Shown: positions 11,052 to 20,277 of the stretch, piece by piece | Layout: each line of letters begins with the position of its first letter | Position numbering within the stretch: position 1 is the first letter of the stretch | Origin: Coptis chinensis | Lineage: Eukaryota > Streptophyta > Magnoliopsida > Ranunculales > Ranunculaceae | DNA: 64,000 nucleotides | NCBI GenBank assembly: GCA_015680905.1 | Contig: CM027377.1 | Location: 5,914,501 to 5,978,500, forward strand | Direction of reading: 5' to 3' | Notes under the pieces: generated by a model | Database searches by the model: none | What the model was told of the DNA's origin: nothing | Seen by the model: only the letters and a program-made list of their open reading frames with translations | Position numbers and translations under genes: made by a program

Positions 11052-12955
11052 GATGAGCGGATCTTTGTGGGGTACCGCGTTAACCTGAGATCATGTAGTC
11101 AGCTCGCTGTTCATGATCCTCATATGCTTGGCGATGCGCATTTGATATCGCACACCCTTTTCAGTAATCTATCCACTTCGTTTACTTGCATTGCTTTTCT
11201 AGAAATCATATTTATCTGGAGTCGCCCATTGAGCGGTCCAGTACCTGGGGGATCCTGAACTGACGTGTTGATCTCCTCATGCGTTTGCCTGTTCGTGTGC
11301 CACAAACTGCTTCAAATACCCCCTTTCAATCAGATCATGTAGTTCATTTTTCAGGGTCCTGCAGGCTCTCTTATGGAACTTGCAGTAGGTCCTTTGGTCT
11401 CTGGTACCCAGAGAGCCTAGCTTTAGCGGAGCTGGCTATTTGAGGTAACTCTGATTTTTTATCGAGTCCAGAACCTTATCTGGCATTTTGTTAAGAGGGG
11501 TGAAGTTTCTATCCATTGAGGGAAGAGCTTCTTCAGCTCCCTCCACACGTGGCTTCTTCTGTGGTTTTCCATCTGCACTACTGGCTACATTTTGGTATTG
11601 CCCTTTGGGTATTCATCCCTTTGAGGGAGATTCAGCCCTTTGGCGACCATGATTACGGTCTCTCTTAGATTTTTTAGGGGAAGAATTTCCATTCCCTTCT
11701 CGAGGAACCCCAGGAACTGTCCAAAGTCTTCTTTGCTTCCTAACGTCTGCTTAGGACATCCTCTTTCCACCCTGCATGAGTTTTAACCCTATCAAGGAGT
11801 TCATCTAAATTACGAGGTGGTTTCCTGGAGAGAGATCCGAATAAGGCGTTGTTTTCATCCAACCCTTGCTTGAAAGCTATTATAGCAGTTTGTTCGTCAC
11901 AAGACTCTGTTTGGATTGAAATTTTCATGAACCGTTGCATGTAGGATCTCAAGGCATCTCCATCCTTTTTCTTGATATTGAACAGCGCATCGATTTGTTT
12001 TGGCTGATGCTTAATTGTTGCATGAGTACCTATCTATGAAAGTCCTAAATAGTTCTTCTGATGACCTGATCTAATGCTCAAGTAACCTGTGGTACCACTG
12101 GAGCATAGATCTAGACAGGGAAACTTTGAACTCCTGACACATGATATGGTCATATCTCTCATATTGTCCCATAGTGGCATGATACTTGAATACGTGATCC
12201 ACCGGATCTGACTTAAAGACACTAAACTTTGGTTGTTTGTAACCACGGGGATATGGCTTCCTCATCACCCGTGATCCAAAAAGAGATCTGCCTGCCCCCA
12301 TTATGGCGGATTGAACAAGGGAGTCTTGCATTTTTCTCCCCTTGCCTGTCATCTGATGCATCTGACGGATCAGGTCATTCTTCTTAGTTTCCCATGCACT
12401 TTCTTTGGTAGAAAGTTTCCTGTTCTGAGTTCTTTTTCGGTGTCGAGGGTCGACATCACGATCCTGGTCAGTGGACTTCGATTCTGAGGCTGTTCCCGAG
12501 TCCTCATCTGAGTTGCTATATTCTGACTTAGATGGCTCGCACCGAACTGGATCCACACGCCTTGGGTTCCTAGCACGACCATCTTCCGAAAGGTCGACAT
12601 CATCGAGGTCTATGAGTGGCTCCTTCCCTGTGTCAGACTGATATAAGTGCCTTAGCAGCTGTAATTCTCGCTCAAGGTTGCTTCTTTGTTGTTCCAGAGC
12701 CTGCACCGCTTGAATAGACTCTGGGTTGGTGAGGACATCATTCTCATCATTTTGACGTTCCTCCTGAGCGTTATTCCTGGGACCTGCTCCGGGAACAACT
12801 GGTCGATTAGGGCTGGTCATAGGTCCCTGGGGGGGGGGGATCATTCGCATCTTGGTGACTGACATTCTCACCCCCTTCAGGCATCTCGTGCACTTTTTAT
12901 CTGATGGCGACGCTGCGCGTGGTAGCGCCACCCTTTGTTTTCTTTGCTCCTGCCA
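11052..12955 (-). pseudogene. gypsy gag (nucleocapsid precursor)
   Basis: Structural polyprotein. The likely start is the ATG at 12955 (MAGAKKTKGG), but that frame shifts within 20 codons into the long 286-residue frame. That frame has an acidic, Ser/Asp-rich N-terminal half and a coiled-coil-like EQQRSNLERELQLL. The gag core is DPVDHVFKYHATMGQYE, then in other frames IIAFKQGLDENNALF and RNLDELLDRVKTHA (11740-11952). The tail YCKFHKRACRTLKNELHDLI lies near 11340-11400. At least three frameshifts and stops are present. Similar in layout to the gag of the Tat-type element at 30.5-42.4 kb, but with different LTRs. Confidence 0.82.
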
Positions 12956-13021
12956 TCACAACAGTAAGAGTTTTTAGACTAAATCAGTCATTTGAAACGA
13001 ATATTTACCTGCTTTCATCCC

Positions 13022-13040
13022 CATAGACGGCGCCAAACGA
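13022..13040 (-). other. Primer-binding site of the gag-only gypsy element
   Basis: Immediately inside the 5' LTR, the minus strand reads TTTGGCGCCGTCTATGGGG. This resembles the TGGCGCCG-type primer sites common in plant gypsy elements. Confidence 0.6.
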
Positions 13041-13723
13041 TGTAGGGGAGATTGCGAGTATCCCATGATCTTCCTCTGTGCCTTGTGATCTAGAAGCCTT
13101 TACTGAATGGAGAAGGGATGAGATGATGGTGAGTTTAGGGTTGAACCGTCTAACGGCTGCCTACGTATCTCCTTTGTTATTAAGGAGAATCAAACCCTAT
13201 TTTGCGTAGTTTCTAAGAGCGAATCCCTATGGTTTATATAGGAAGAGCTACGAGATTCATAGGGTTAGGGCTGTCTTCACCTCTTATGAGTTCCCTTCCA
13301 TCTTTGGACTCTGCCTTCCTATTAGGATTCCTCTTCCTATGGAAGTCTGAATCTAGACCATATCTTATGAGAGATAAGTTTTCTTGTTGATCATAATGTC
13401 CCATCATGTATGGGAAGATTGTATCTAAAAGGAAACTCCTAAGATATGTCATCACGATTCCTTTCTTATCATCAGAGATCGCCATCTACAGTTTCCTTCT
13501 GTTCAGGAACTGTCTATATCAGTTCCTAATGACTTGGAGAACTGTTATACTTAGAGGCAGTCAGCCACGTGCCTAACACATGTCCACTAAACACTCGTGC
13601 TAAACACGAGATCACTTATTCACGAAACTGATCCGATGGTCCTCGTCTCATGCTGGACATCTATAGTCTTAGGTTATTTCCTATACATGTGTTATATGTT
13701 TAATAACGGGAAATCCCCCTACA
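13041..13723 (-). repeat. 5' LTR of the gag-only gypsy element
   Basis: 683 bp bounded by TGTAGGGG...CCCCCTACA. A TATATAAACC-type TATA site lies near 13232-13245 on the minus strand. It is homologous to 10665-11045. Confidence 0.88.
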
Positions 13724-13985
13724 GACGTCATGAGTGAATTTTTTTGACATCGAGTTTAGACGTCGTGAGTGAATTTTTTTGACCTCGAGTATAGACATAG
13801 ACGTCATGAGTAAAATTTTTTGACCTCGAGGCTAGACACTGTGAGTGAATTTTTTTGACCTCGAGTGTAGACATAGACGTCATGAGTGATAAAATTTTGA
13901 CATCGAGTTTAGACGTCGTCGTGAGTGAAATTTTTTGACCTCGAGTATAGACATAGACGTCATGAGTGATAAAATTTTGACATTG
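13724..13985. repeat. Tandem array A (about 33-66-bp units)
   Basis: Six or so copies of a unit built on GACGTCATGAGTGAATTTT followed by TTTGACCTCGAG and TATAGACATA, with variable loss of the last part. It starts at the outer edge of the gypsy LTR. The long minus frame across it is a repeat artefact. Confidence 0.85.
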
Positions 13986-13989
13986 TTTT

Positions 13990-14335
13990 GTTTGAAGCTT
14001 TTCATCAGGATCTTGACCCAAACTCGACATTTATGCTAGGAACTGGATTTTTTTACCCGAACTCGCATTTCTGCCAAGAACTGGATTTTTTTACCCGAAC
14101 TCGACATTTCTGCCAAGAAATGGATTTTTTTACTCGCATTTCTACCAAGAACTGAATTCTTTTATCCGAACTCGTATTTTCTGCCAATTCAAGAACTGGA
14201 TTTTTTGACTCGGTATCGAGATGAGGATCTACATATCATCAGGGTATTCATCACGATCTTGACCCGAACTCGACATTGCTGCCAAGAACTGGATTTTCTT
14301 TGACCTGGTATAGAGACAATGCTACCGATACCAGA
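13990..14335. repeat. Tandem array B (about 45-bp units)
   Basis: Repeats of CTGCCAAGAACTGGATTTTT followed by TTACCCGAACTCG, five to six copies with drift. Directly follows array A. Confidence 0.8.
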
Positions 14336-14399
14336 ATTATTTTTTTTTTATTTTTTTTTAATTTGAATTACGCTTTGACAATTAAATTAGGATTTTGAC

Positions 14400-14860
14400 C
14401 ATTTAAAACTTTTGAATTTGGAATTGAATTTTGATAAATGAAATTTTTGAATTCGAAATAATATTTGATAAATGAAATTTTATGAATTCGGAATAGGATT
14501 TTATAAATGAAATTTTTGAATTCGAAATAATATTTGTTAAATGAAATTTTATGAATTTGAAATAGGATTTGATTTTGATAAAAAGAATTTTTGAATCCAA
14601 AAGTAGGATTTTGACAATTAAATTTTTGAATTCGAAATAATATTTGATAAATGAAATTTTATGAATTCGAAATAGGATTTTATAAATGAAATTTTTGAAT
14701 TCGAAATAATATTTGTTAAATGAAATTTTATGAATTCGAAATAGATTTGATTTTGATAAAAAGAATTTTTTAATCCAAAAGTAGGATTTTGACAATTAAA
14801 TTTTTGAATTCGATATAGGATTTGATAAACAAAATTTTTGATAAAAGAAAATTTTTGAGG
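14400..14860. repeat. AT-rich tandem array C with 178-bp higher-order period
   Basis: Short units of GAATTCGAAATAATATTTG and ATAAATGAAATTTT are organised into a longer block that repeats with a 178-bp offset (GATTTTGATAAAAAG at 14571 and 14749). The 130-residue Lys/Phe/Ile-rich frame on the minus strand is a by-product. Confidence 0.85.
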
Positions 14861-15368
14861 TCTTTATCCAATCTCCAATTGATCGATCCATATTGTCATT
14901 AAACAATCGCCCCCAAGCGATAATTTCATATCGGCATTCCTTAAATCATCAATAAAATATCCGAAAATATGAGATGCAAGAAGAGAATATATAAAGATCA
15001 CTAAGCTTTTCTTTTTCCATTAATGATGGTTTACACCGTTCACTCTTTCTCTCTCTGTTTACATGCGAGAAATAGAAAATGAAAGTGTGGTCGGGAAATG
15101 AATGTCCTCCCTCTCTCTTGTCTCCACTTCTTTTATAGTTACTCCATATGTGTTCATCCAATAGCTTTTTGACATGTGTCCATCTTTGTCTCCTTCCTTT
15201 GTATCTGAAATTTATCATGAATATATTGGCCCTCATGTCAATATTATATTAGAACTTTATTCAAATAATGGTAAATATCGGTATATACGATATTTGGCCA
15301 CCACACCTGGGTTTGTGGAGAGCTTATAATAATTAACTTTTGCACAACCCAATTTGCAATTTGCAACA
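14861..15368. other. Spacer downstream of peptide gene 2, no gene seen
   Basis: AT-rich. The minus frame at 14949-15236 has no recognised similarity or coding character. It may include the 3' untranslated part of the peptide gene at 15369. Confidence 0.5.
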
Positions 15369-15533
15369 CTACTTTAAACACTCTTTACCACATTCGAGAG
15401 GAGCAAGTTTGCATGAAAGAACGCATTTCATAAAGCAGGCTTCAATAGGGACTCCTGTGAAGGCTGCGTAACTTTGATAGGCAACCACCATAAATAATAC
15501 AACAAGAGCTCGTACAGCTTTTTCCGCCATCAT
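15369..15533 (-). CDS. Small secreted Cys-rich (thionin-like) peptide 2
   Basis: A 54-residue protein. The first ATG of the frame is at 15533 (MMAEKAV); upstream the frame opens only with a GTG. Residues 1-24 form a signal peptide (ALVVLFMVVAYQSYA). The mature peptide of about 30 residues has five Cys spaced C-x3-C-x3-C-x6-C-x3-C near the C-terminus, ending KECLK. It shares the CxxxCxxxC...CxxxC plan of the peptide at 5389-5628 but is shorter and lacks the sixth Cys, so it may be truncated. A good TATA site lies 66 bp upstream. Secretion is inferred from the signal peptide; the defence-type role is inferred only from the Cys pattern. Confidence 0.6.
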   Translation of the reverse strand: MMAEKAVRALVVLFMVVAYQSYAAFTGVPIEACFMKCVLSCKLAPLECGKECLK

Positions 15534-15598
15534 CTTAACAATAATTGCAAACACTCCCTTATTTTTTGTGTTGTGAAATGAGACACCCGGTGCCCGAA

Positions 15599-15609
15599 TT
15601 TATATATAC
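15599..15609 (-). promoter_or_regulatory. TATA box of peptide gene 2
   Basis: TATATATAAAT on the minus strand, about 66 bp upstream of the ATG at 15533. This is usual plant spacing with a short 5' leader. Confidence 0.55.
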
Positions 15610-15779
15610 TAGCTTGAGTTATGCAGTGTAGTAGATAGGGAGCCAAAATTATCCATGACTTTATGATGCCGTTGTAGGGTGAATGGTTGTGTTTAGGGGA
15701 TGTTGTGAGTGGTCTTTAGGAGGTGTCCTTTCTCATATATGGGTGAAGAGGTTGTATGGACCATGGAAGTAGGTGAATC

Positions 15780-16807
15780 CGTGGCGGAGCCAGGGGGGGC
15801 CCAGGGTACGCCCTGGCTCACCCTGAATTTTGGATTTTGGCAGAAATATTTTTGGGTTGCTTTCTTTTATATTTATGAATTGCCTATTTTGCCCATAGAT
15901 AAAGACTTTAGTTTGTTGGGTCTAAAGGTATTTTTGGGTTGCTTTCTTTTATATTCATGAATTGCCTATTTTGCCCATAGATAAAGGCTTTAGTTTGCTG
16001 GGTCTAAAGGTGATTTGGTAATTGACATATTAATTTGACTTAAGCTTCACCTAAAAACCGAAAACACGGTCCTCCAAAGAATGAAAAACAAATGCATAAC
16101 ACATGGGTCTCTCCAATGAATGAAAAGTAGAAGTGATATGATAAGTATGGTCATTTTGCATGCCCTTGTGTGGCAATACACCCTCACCCCCTTGGTTATT
16201 AGAGGCCCAGATGCTGGAGCACAGGTACAACAGGCGTATACTAGATTTTGTATAAACTAAATTACTACAAAACATCTTGGTAGTTAGAATTTAGAACAAG
16301 TGACTTTTCTTTGTTGTTGCATTACGCAAGCTTATTTTGCCGTTAGAATTTAGAACAACTGACATGACAAATTTACAAGTGAACTTTTCTTTGTTGCCGC
16401 ATTACACAAGCGTATTTTGCATTACGCTCAAGTGATATTATTTATTCACAAATGAAGAGGGGAGAAAAAAACATATTATGGGCTATATAAGACTACTAGT
16501 TAAACAACTTATTTAAAACAAAAAATATATTAACAATTTTATTATTTAGTCTAATTAACCAAACTAGTAGGTTCGATTTGTCATCTAACACTTTCAAAAT
16601 AAGGAAATGTCTGTTATCTAAAATATATATATACTTTTGATTTTCAAAATATTAATTTAACTAGAGAAATTAACAATTTGTCAAACAATTAGATATACAA
16701 TTATTTAACCAAAATAAAACCAACTAATAATCACATGTACACACTATTTGATATGAGTTGGAGTTCACCGCCGGCTTACCCTGGAACAAATTCCTGGCTC
16801 CGCCACT
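15780..16807. mobile_element. Non-autonomous hAT-like element, about 1.03 kb
   Basis: The inverted ends GTGGCGGAGCCAGG (left) and CCTGGCTCCGCCAC (right) match the GTGGCGGAGCC terminus common in plant hAT-type elements. An 8-bp duplication GGTGAATC flanks it (15772-15779 and 16808-16815). No transposase. It contains an 82-bp tandem duplication and a second diverged internal repeat near 16280-16420. Confidence 0.8.
15849..16012. repeat. 82-bp tandem duplication inside the hAT-like element
   Basis: Two head-to-tail copies beginning TTTTTGGGTTGCTTTC at 15849 and 15931, differing at only a few positions. Confidence 0.9.
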
Positions 16808-16815
16808 GGTGAATC

Positions 16816-17386
16816 ATGGAATGTTTGAAGGTTGTAAATTAAATTATTTTAGTTTCTTCCTTCCACATTTGATTACGGAGTTGTGAGAAAATTCGGGTTT
16901 ATTTTGAATCAGAATTTTTCTGAAAACAGACCGGCCACATACCAACCATGTCCCTCACCCTCCAAGCACTTAACGCATACACAATTACACAGCCTATGAC
17001 AATTTACAACCTCCAAACGTTCCATGATAGATCGTGTCGTTTTATGTCAATTAACTTCAATAACTTATTCGATGTGTACCTAGGTAAATAGATGCCACTT
17101 ATAAACTTAATTAATCTAATATGATACCGAAGTCAGGTACTCGGTCCTTAAAAGAACCAAATAAAACTTAGGGTATTTTGGGTTTTATAGATCTGCACTC
17201 CTATTTTAAAACGAAATTAGACTTGCCCGCCCCAAATTCAGGGAAATGAGACTTGCTCCTCCAAATTCACATACTGTGAAATGTGTCTGTTAAGAAGACT
17301 ACAATCCAGCAGGTTAGATGGCTTTTTCCACCTTCTCTCACTAGGTGAAAATAAGACTTTTTTGATGGGTAAAACCCATTAAAAAA
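16816..17386. other. Spacer with an imperfect inverted repeat
   Basis: CATGGAATGTTTGAAGGTTG near 16814 is matched in inverse by CAACCTCCAAACGTTCCATG near 17010. These may be ends of another small decayed element. Otherwise nothing is recognised. Confidence 0.4.
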
Positions 17387-18220
17387 CACTATTTTTGACT
17401 GACATTGCTCGTCGTAAGGCCCGACAAAAAATTCGCAGTCATTTTTTTTTCTTGACGATTAGTTACCATCAATAATTTTAAATTTATTTGACAGGTGGTG
17501 AACGTCATTAATAAATAGAATTGTTGACAGACTATAACTGTCAAACTTTGCTATTTCACTAGTTAAATTTATCCGATTTTAATGGAATTTGGAATGCAAA
17601 TTTGAAAATTATTGATGGTATGCTACATCAATTTTCTGTATACATAAATTTTTTTGACAGTCTATATCTGTCGTTTTTCTGAGCATTAATGTTTTTTTAA
17701 AAAAAAAAATCTTATGATCTAAATTTCATATCCATTTTTCCTGCAAAAATTAAACCATCCAACTGAAATCAACATTCTACCAAAATACAATAGATACGGA
17801 AGTAAAATCTTTCATCAAAACACACATGTGATTATCTAAAACACCAAAATATTGTAACAAATTACATTACATGAGTTTTAGTATACTCCATAATCCATAT
17901 ACAACCATACATCATGTGTATGCAAAACCGACTAGGTTGCACAAAAAAAAGTTCACCAACTCACATCAAATTGGCTCCACAAAAGGCATAAGCCATGTGA
18001 TTGTATCTCCAATTGAAACGTCGCCAAATGTTCCTTCCCCAACATATAACTCAGTTGTGTAATAAAAGATATTGTCAATTATTATGTTATACGAGTCAGC
18101 AGATGGTACGTCATTAGACACGCTTCAAAGTGCAACGGTTTTTTTCCTGAAGTTCTTTAAAAGGCATCGTGTGGATGGTGGAACATGTGACACTTCATCA
18201 AGAACACGTGATTGTCTTCT
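17387..18220 (-). mobile_element. CACTA-like terminal region
   Basis: CACTA at 17387 is followed by GACTGACATTGCTCGTCG and several TGACAG/CTGTCA motifs over about 270 bp (for example 17491, 17528, 17658), like a CACTA subterminal array. Beyond it lies a possible C-terminal transposon protein fragment. The second terminus is not found, so extent and class are tentative. Confidence 0.45.
17966..18215 (-). pseudogene. Possible C-terminal fragment of a CACTA-associated protein
   Basis: Minus-strand open stretches VLDEVSHVPPSTRCLL and, after a frame break, VSNDVPSADSYNIIIDNI then VGEGTFGDVSIGDTITW with LMPFVEPI. The closing pattern (small acidic residues, then IG..ITW.M) resembles the end of plant CACTA proteins, which often finish with a GTFVAWP-type stretch. 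A possible GTAAG donor follows near 18220. Weak evidence. Confidence 0.35.
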
Positions 18221-18322
18221 TACCTACAGTACAACATCACAAGTATAAATGAATACAAGTATACAAGTTCAACTCTCAATGAAAACACAACAATATTTAA
18301 ATTTAAATACTCAATTTAAATT

Positions 18323-18349
18323 GGCCTATTAGCTTAGTTGGTTAGAGCA
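18323..18349 (+). repeat. tRNA-Ile-like 5' half (A-box), possible SINE head
   Basis: GGCCTATTAGCTTAGTTGG followed by TTAGAGC matches the acceptor, D-arm and A-box of plant tRNA-Ile(AAU) with few changes. The anticodon and T arms do not follow: only a degenerate GCAATTCC about 60 bp on could be a B-box relic. It is a pseudogene or SINE head, not a working tRNA. Confidence 0.55.
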
Positions 18350-19036
18350 ACATCCATTCTCTCTATTGAACGGATGCTTAGAATATACAGTACGCAATTC
18401 CATTCCTTTCTTCACCGACTAGATGCTTAGATGTTATATAGTGCACAACATCTAGGATGGAATCACCAATATATCATATTCCGATTACCATTGTTCACAA
18501 TTATGGAAAACTAGAGACATGTAACCAAGATATAAGTGGCTTAAAAAGGTAAAATACCAACACTATTCCTGCTTGATATGGGCTGACATTATGACAACTA
18601 GGGTACAACAACTAATGGATGGTGCTCTGAGCAAGAAAAGAAAAGAAAAATAAGATGCAGGCTACAATAATGTGCAAGACGTTAGCAGCGTATCAGTTCG
18701 GACTGACAGACCTAGTACTCCCTACATGATGTACATTGCCTCATTCACATTTTCTTAGTCCATCTAACATCTCTGCAGATGCCAAAGCCTCTTCCAAGAC
18801 CTAGGAGCTACTCAACCTAAATGTTAGTTGCATTCAACCATAGGAAACTATTTGAACACGACTTCTCCTGGAGAGTCTCACTCTGAAAAAGAAGGTTCTA
18901 ATGAATCCGAAGAAAAGAGCACATTTTGGCCATGATCGGCTAAAGATCACTGCCATCTCACGAATTGGATTCAAACCAATCAAGCTACTTGCCCTTTAGT
19001 AAATCGTGAGCAGGTCTGTCATCTAAGGGTTCATCA
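18350..19036. other. Spacer, no gene seen
   Basis: About 690 bp without a convincing frame. It is followed directly by captured gene fragments. Confidence 0.5.
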
Positions 19037-19222
19037 GCATTAGTGTTTTCATTCTCCCAAGCTGGCAGTACTACTTCGTTTGCGTCTCTTCTGTCTCAGC
19101 CAGTGTTTAGTACCCCAAACCCAGCTGTCCCGTTTGGTTCAAACCTTCAAAGTACTAATCAGATGAATATGGAGGATAGCATGGCAGAGGACACAGTCCA
19201 AGCAACTAATCCTACACTTCCT
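19037..19222 (+). pseudogene. Nucleoporin NUP1/NUP136-like exon fragment
   Basis: Plus-strand frame with FSFSQAGSTTSFASLLSQP, NPAVPFGSNLQSTNQ and MEDSMAEDTVQATNPTLP. The MEDSMAEDTVQ stretch with FG and Ser/Thr-rich context is what I recall from the C-terminal region of plant NUP1/NUP136, a nuclear-basket nucleoporin. Only about 60 residues are present. Homology stops at NPTLP, then 27 bp of filler leads into an oppositely oriented PPR fragment. This is a captured or rearranged fragment, not a gene. Confidence 0.6.
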
Positions 19223-19249
19223 AAGAACTTCTTTTCAGTAAAAATGAGA
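19223..19249. other. Filler sequence at the NUP1/PPR junction
   Basis: GAACTTCTTTTCAGTAAAAATG at the junction nearly repeats GAACTTCTTTCATTTCAGTAAAAAT some 30 bp further on (19254-19280), inside the PPR fragment. It looks like a template-switch duplication at the join. Confidence 0.65.
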
Positions 19250-19591
19250 CACTGAACTTCTTTCATTTCAGTAAAAATCGATAATGCCTCAATAAATCTC
19301 TTGTTCTCAACAAAAGTACTAAGAAGTGTACAATAACTAACAGTATCGGGAACAACACCAGCTTCTCTCATTTCATAAAGAAGCTGTGTCGCTTCATGAA
19401 AAAACTTAGCTTTATCAAACACATTAATCATAGAATTATAAGCAACTAAATCAGGAGTAATACCAGCATTCTTCAATCTCATAAATATAGATATTGCTTT
19501 ACTATAATCACAAAGCTGACGTGAAAACTCAATAAGCTAGATTACTATACAACACAAGGTCTCCAATAATTCTATCTTGTTCCATATACTG
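19249..19591 (-). pseudogene. PPR protein fragment (EMB3140/At5g39980-like)
   Basis: Minus-strand pentatricopeptide repeats: QYMEQDRIIGDLVLYSNL, then a small frame break (about 4 extra bases near 19540), IEFSRQLCDYSKAISIF, ITPDLVAYNSMINVFDKAK, and VPDTVSYCTLLSTFVENK with EALSIFTEMKEVQ. The 35-residue spacing of PD.V.Y..L is P-class PPR. The residues match what I recall of the Arabidopsis EMB3140-type PPR protein of organelles. About 115 residues of a much longer protein; both ends are cut, so it is a captured piece. Confidence 0.8.
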
Positions 19592-19613
19592 TAACAAGAG
19601 AAAGTCGTCCAAA

Positions 19614-19804
19614 ACAAGGATGAGGAAAAAGATATCTCGAACAAGGATGGGAAGAAACCAATCTCACTACAGCAGGGAACCAATAGAATTAAACCTATTG
19701 TAGGCAGTAATGAGAATGGATTAGATAGAAGGCTGCCCAAGGAGACGACACAGAACAAAGGGACAAAGACAAGTCTCTTGATACAACCTCAATTACGAAG
19801 ATGA
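19614..19804 (+). other. Open Lys-rich stretch, possible third captured fragment
   Basis: A frame of about 65 codons without a stop on the plus strand (NKDEEKDISNKDGKKP, NRIKPIVGSNENGLDRR, KETTQNKGTKTSL), beside the PPR fragment. No family recognised. The composition looks coding rather than random, but the evidence is weak. Confidence 0.3.
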
Positions 19805-20212
19805 TTAACCTTGCCTGCTGGATTGTAAGCCTCGTTATTCATGCATCTCTATTTATAGGGACCCCTACACAAATATATACACAGACAATTTACACAGATA
19901 CAAAAATGCTACTTTAATCAAATTTACACTGATCAAAACCTTATCAAATCCAGAAACCAAATGTTTTATGATTTTCAAATTTTTGGAAAAGTTATTAAAT
20001 GTTCCAATAAAGGAACCCCCTAAGTATGTTCCAAATCTAAAATTTAACGGTTCCCATATTGGAAAAATCGTGTATTTCTAAATACAATAAGAAAAAACCA
20101 GTGATAACATTAGTTAAGGAATGCATCAGAATTTTAAATAGCATAATAAGAAAATGATAAAACATAAAATAGGTCTTTAACAAATCTACCAACCTAAAGT
20201 TCTTAAATAATA
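19805..20212. other. AT-rich spacer, no gene seen
   Basis: No coding character or recognised repeat up to the 49-bp palindromic insertion. Confidence 0.5.
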
Positions 20213-20220
20213 GTTTGAAA

Positions 20221-20269
20221 CTATGATGCACGGATGCAATGGCATTTTAGGAGCATCCGTGCATCATAG
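20221..20269. mobile_element. 49-bp palindromic insertion with 8-bp target duplication
   Basis: A perfect 17-bp inverted repeat: CTATGATGCACGGATGC (20221-20237) and GCATCCGTGCATCATAG (20253-20269), separated by 15 bp. It is flanked exactly by the 8-bp direct repeat GTTTGAAA (20213-20220 and 20270-20277). Eight-base duplications are the signature of hAT-type insertion, so this is best read as an extreme deletion derivative reduced to its inverted ends. The RNA would fold into a strong hairpin. Confidence 0.75.
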
Positions 20270-20277
20270 GTTTGAAA

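Larger units (their letters stand above)
10665..13723 (-). mobile_element. Ty3/gypsy element reduced to gag (non-autonomous or deleted)
   Basis: A full LTR at 13041-13723, a primer-binding site next to it, gag on the minus strand, then a partial LTR at 10665-~11045. No protease, RT, RNase H or integrase motif is seen between them. The outer flanks (CATAA and GACGT) do not match, so no target duplication remains. The left end cuts into copia-2. Confidence 0.85.

Noticed and set aside
13728..14030. 100-residue repetitive frame
   Set aside because: By-product of tandem array A, whose units keep one frame open by chance.
13724..14335. CRISPR-like regular repeats
   Set aside because: Units are contiguous and diverged, with no unique spacers and no cas genes; the DNA is nuclear plant sequence.
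14403..14795. 130-residue Lys/Phe/Ile frame
   Set aside because: By-product of AT-rich array C; no start context, no domain.
18323..18400. Functional tRNA-Ile gene
   Set aside because: The anticodon arm, T arm and 3' acceptor strand are absent.
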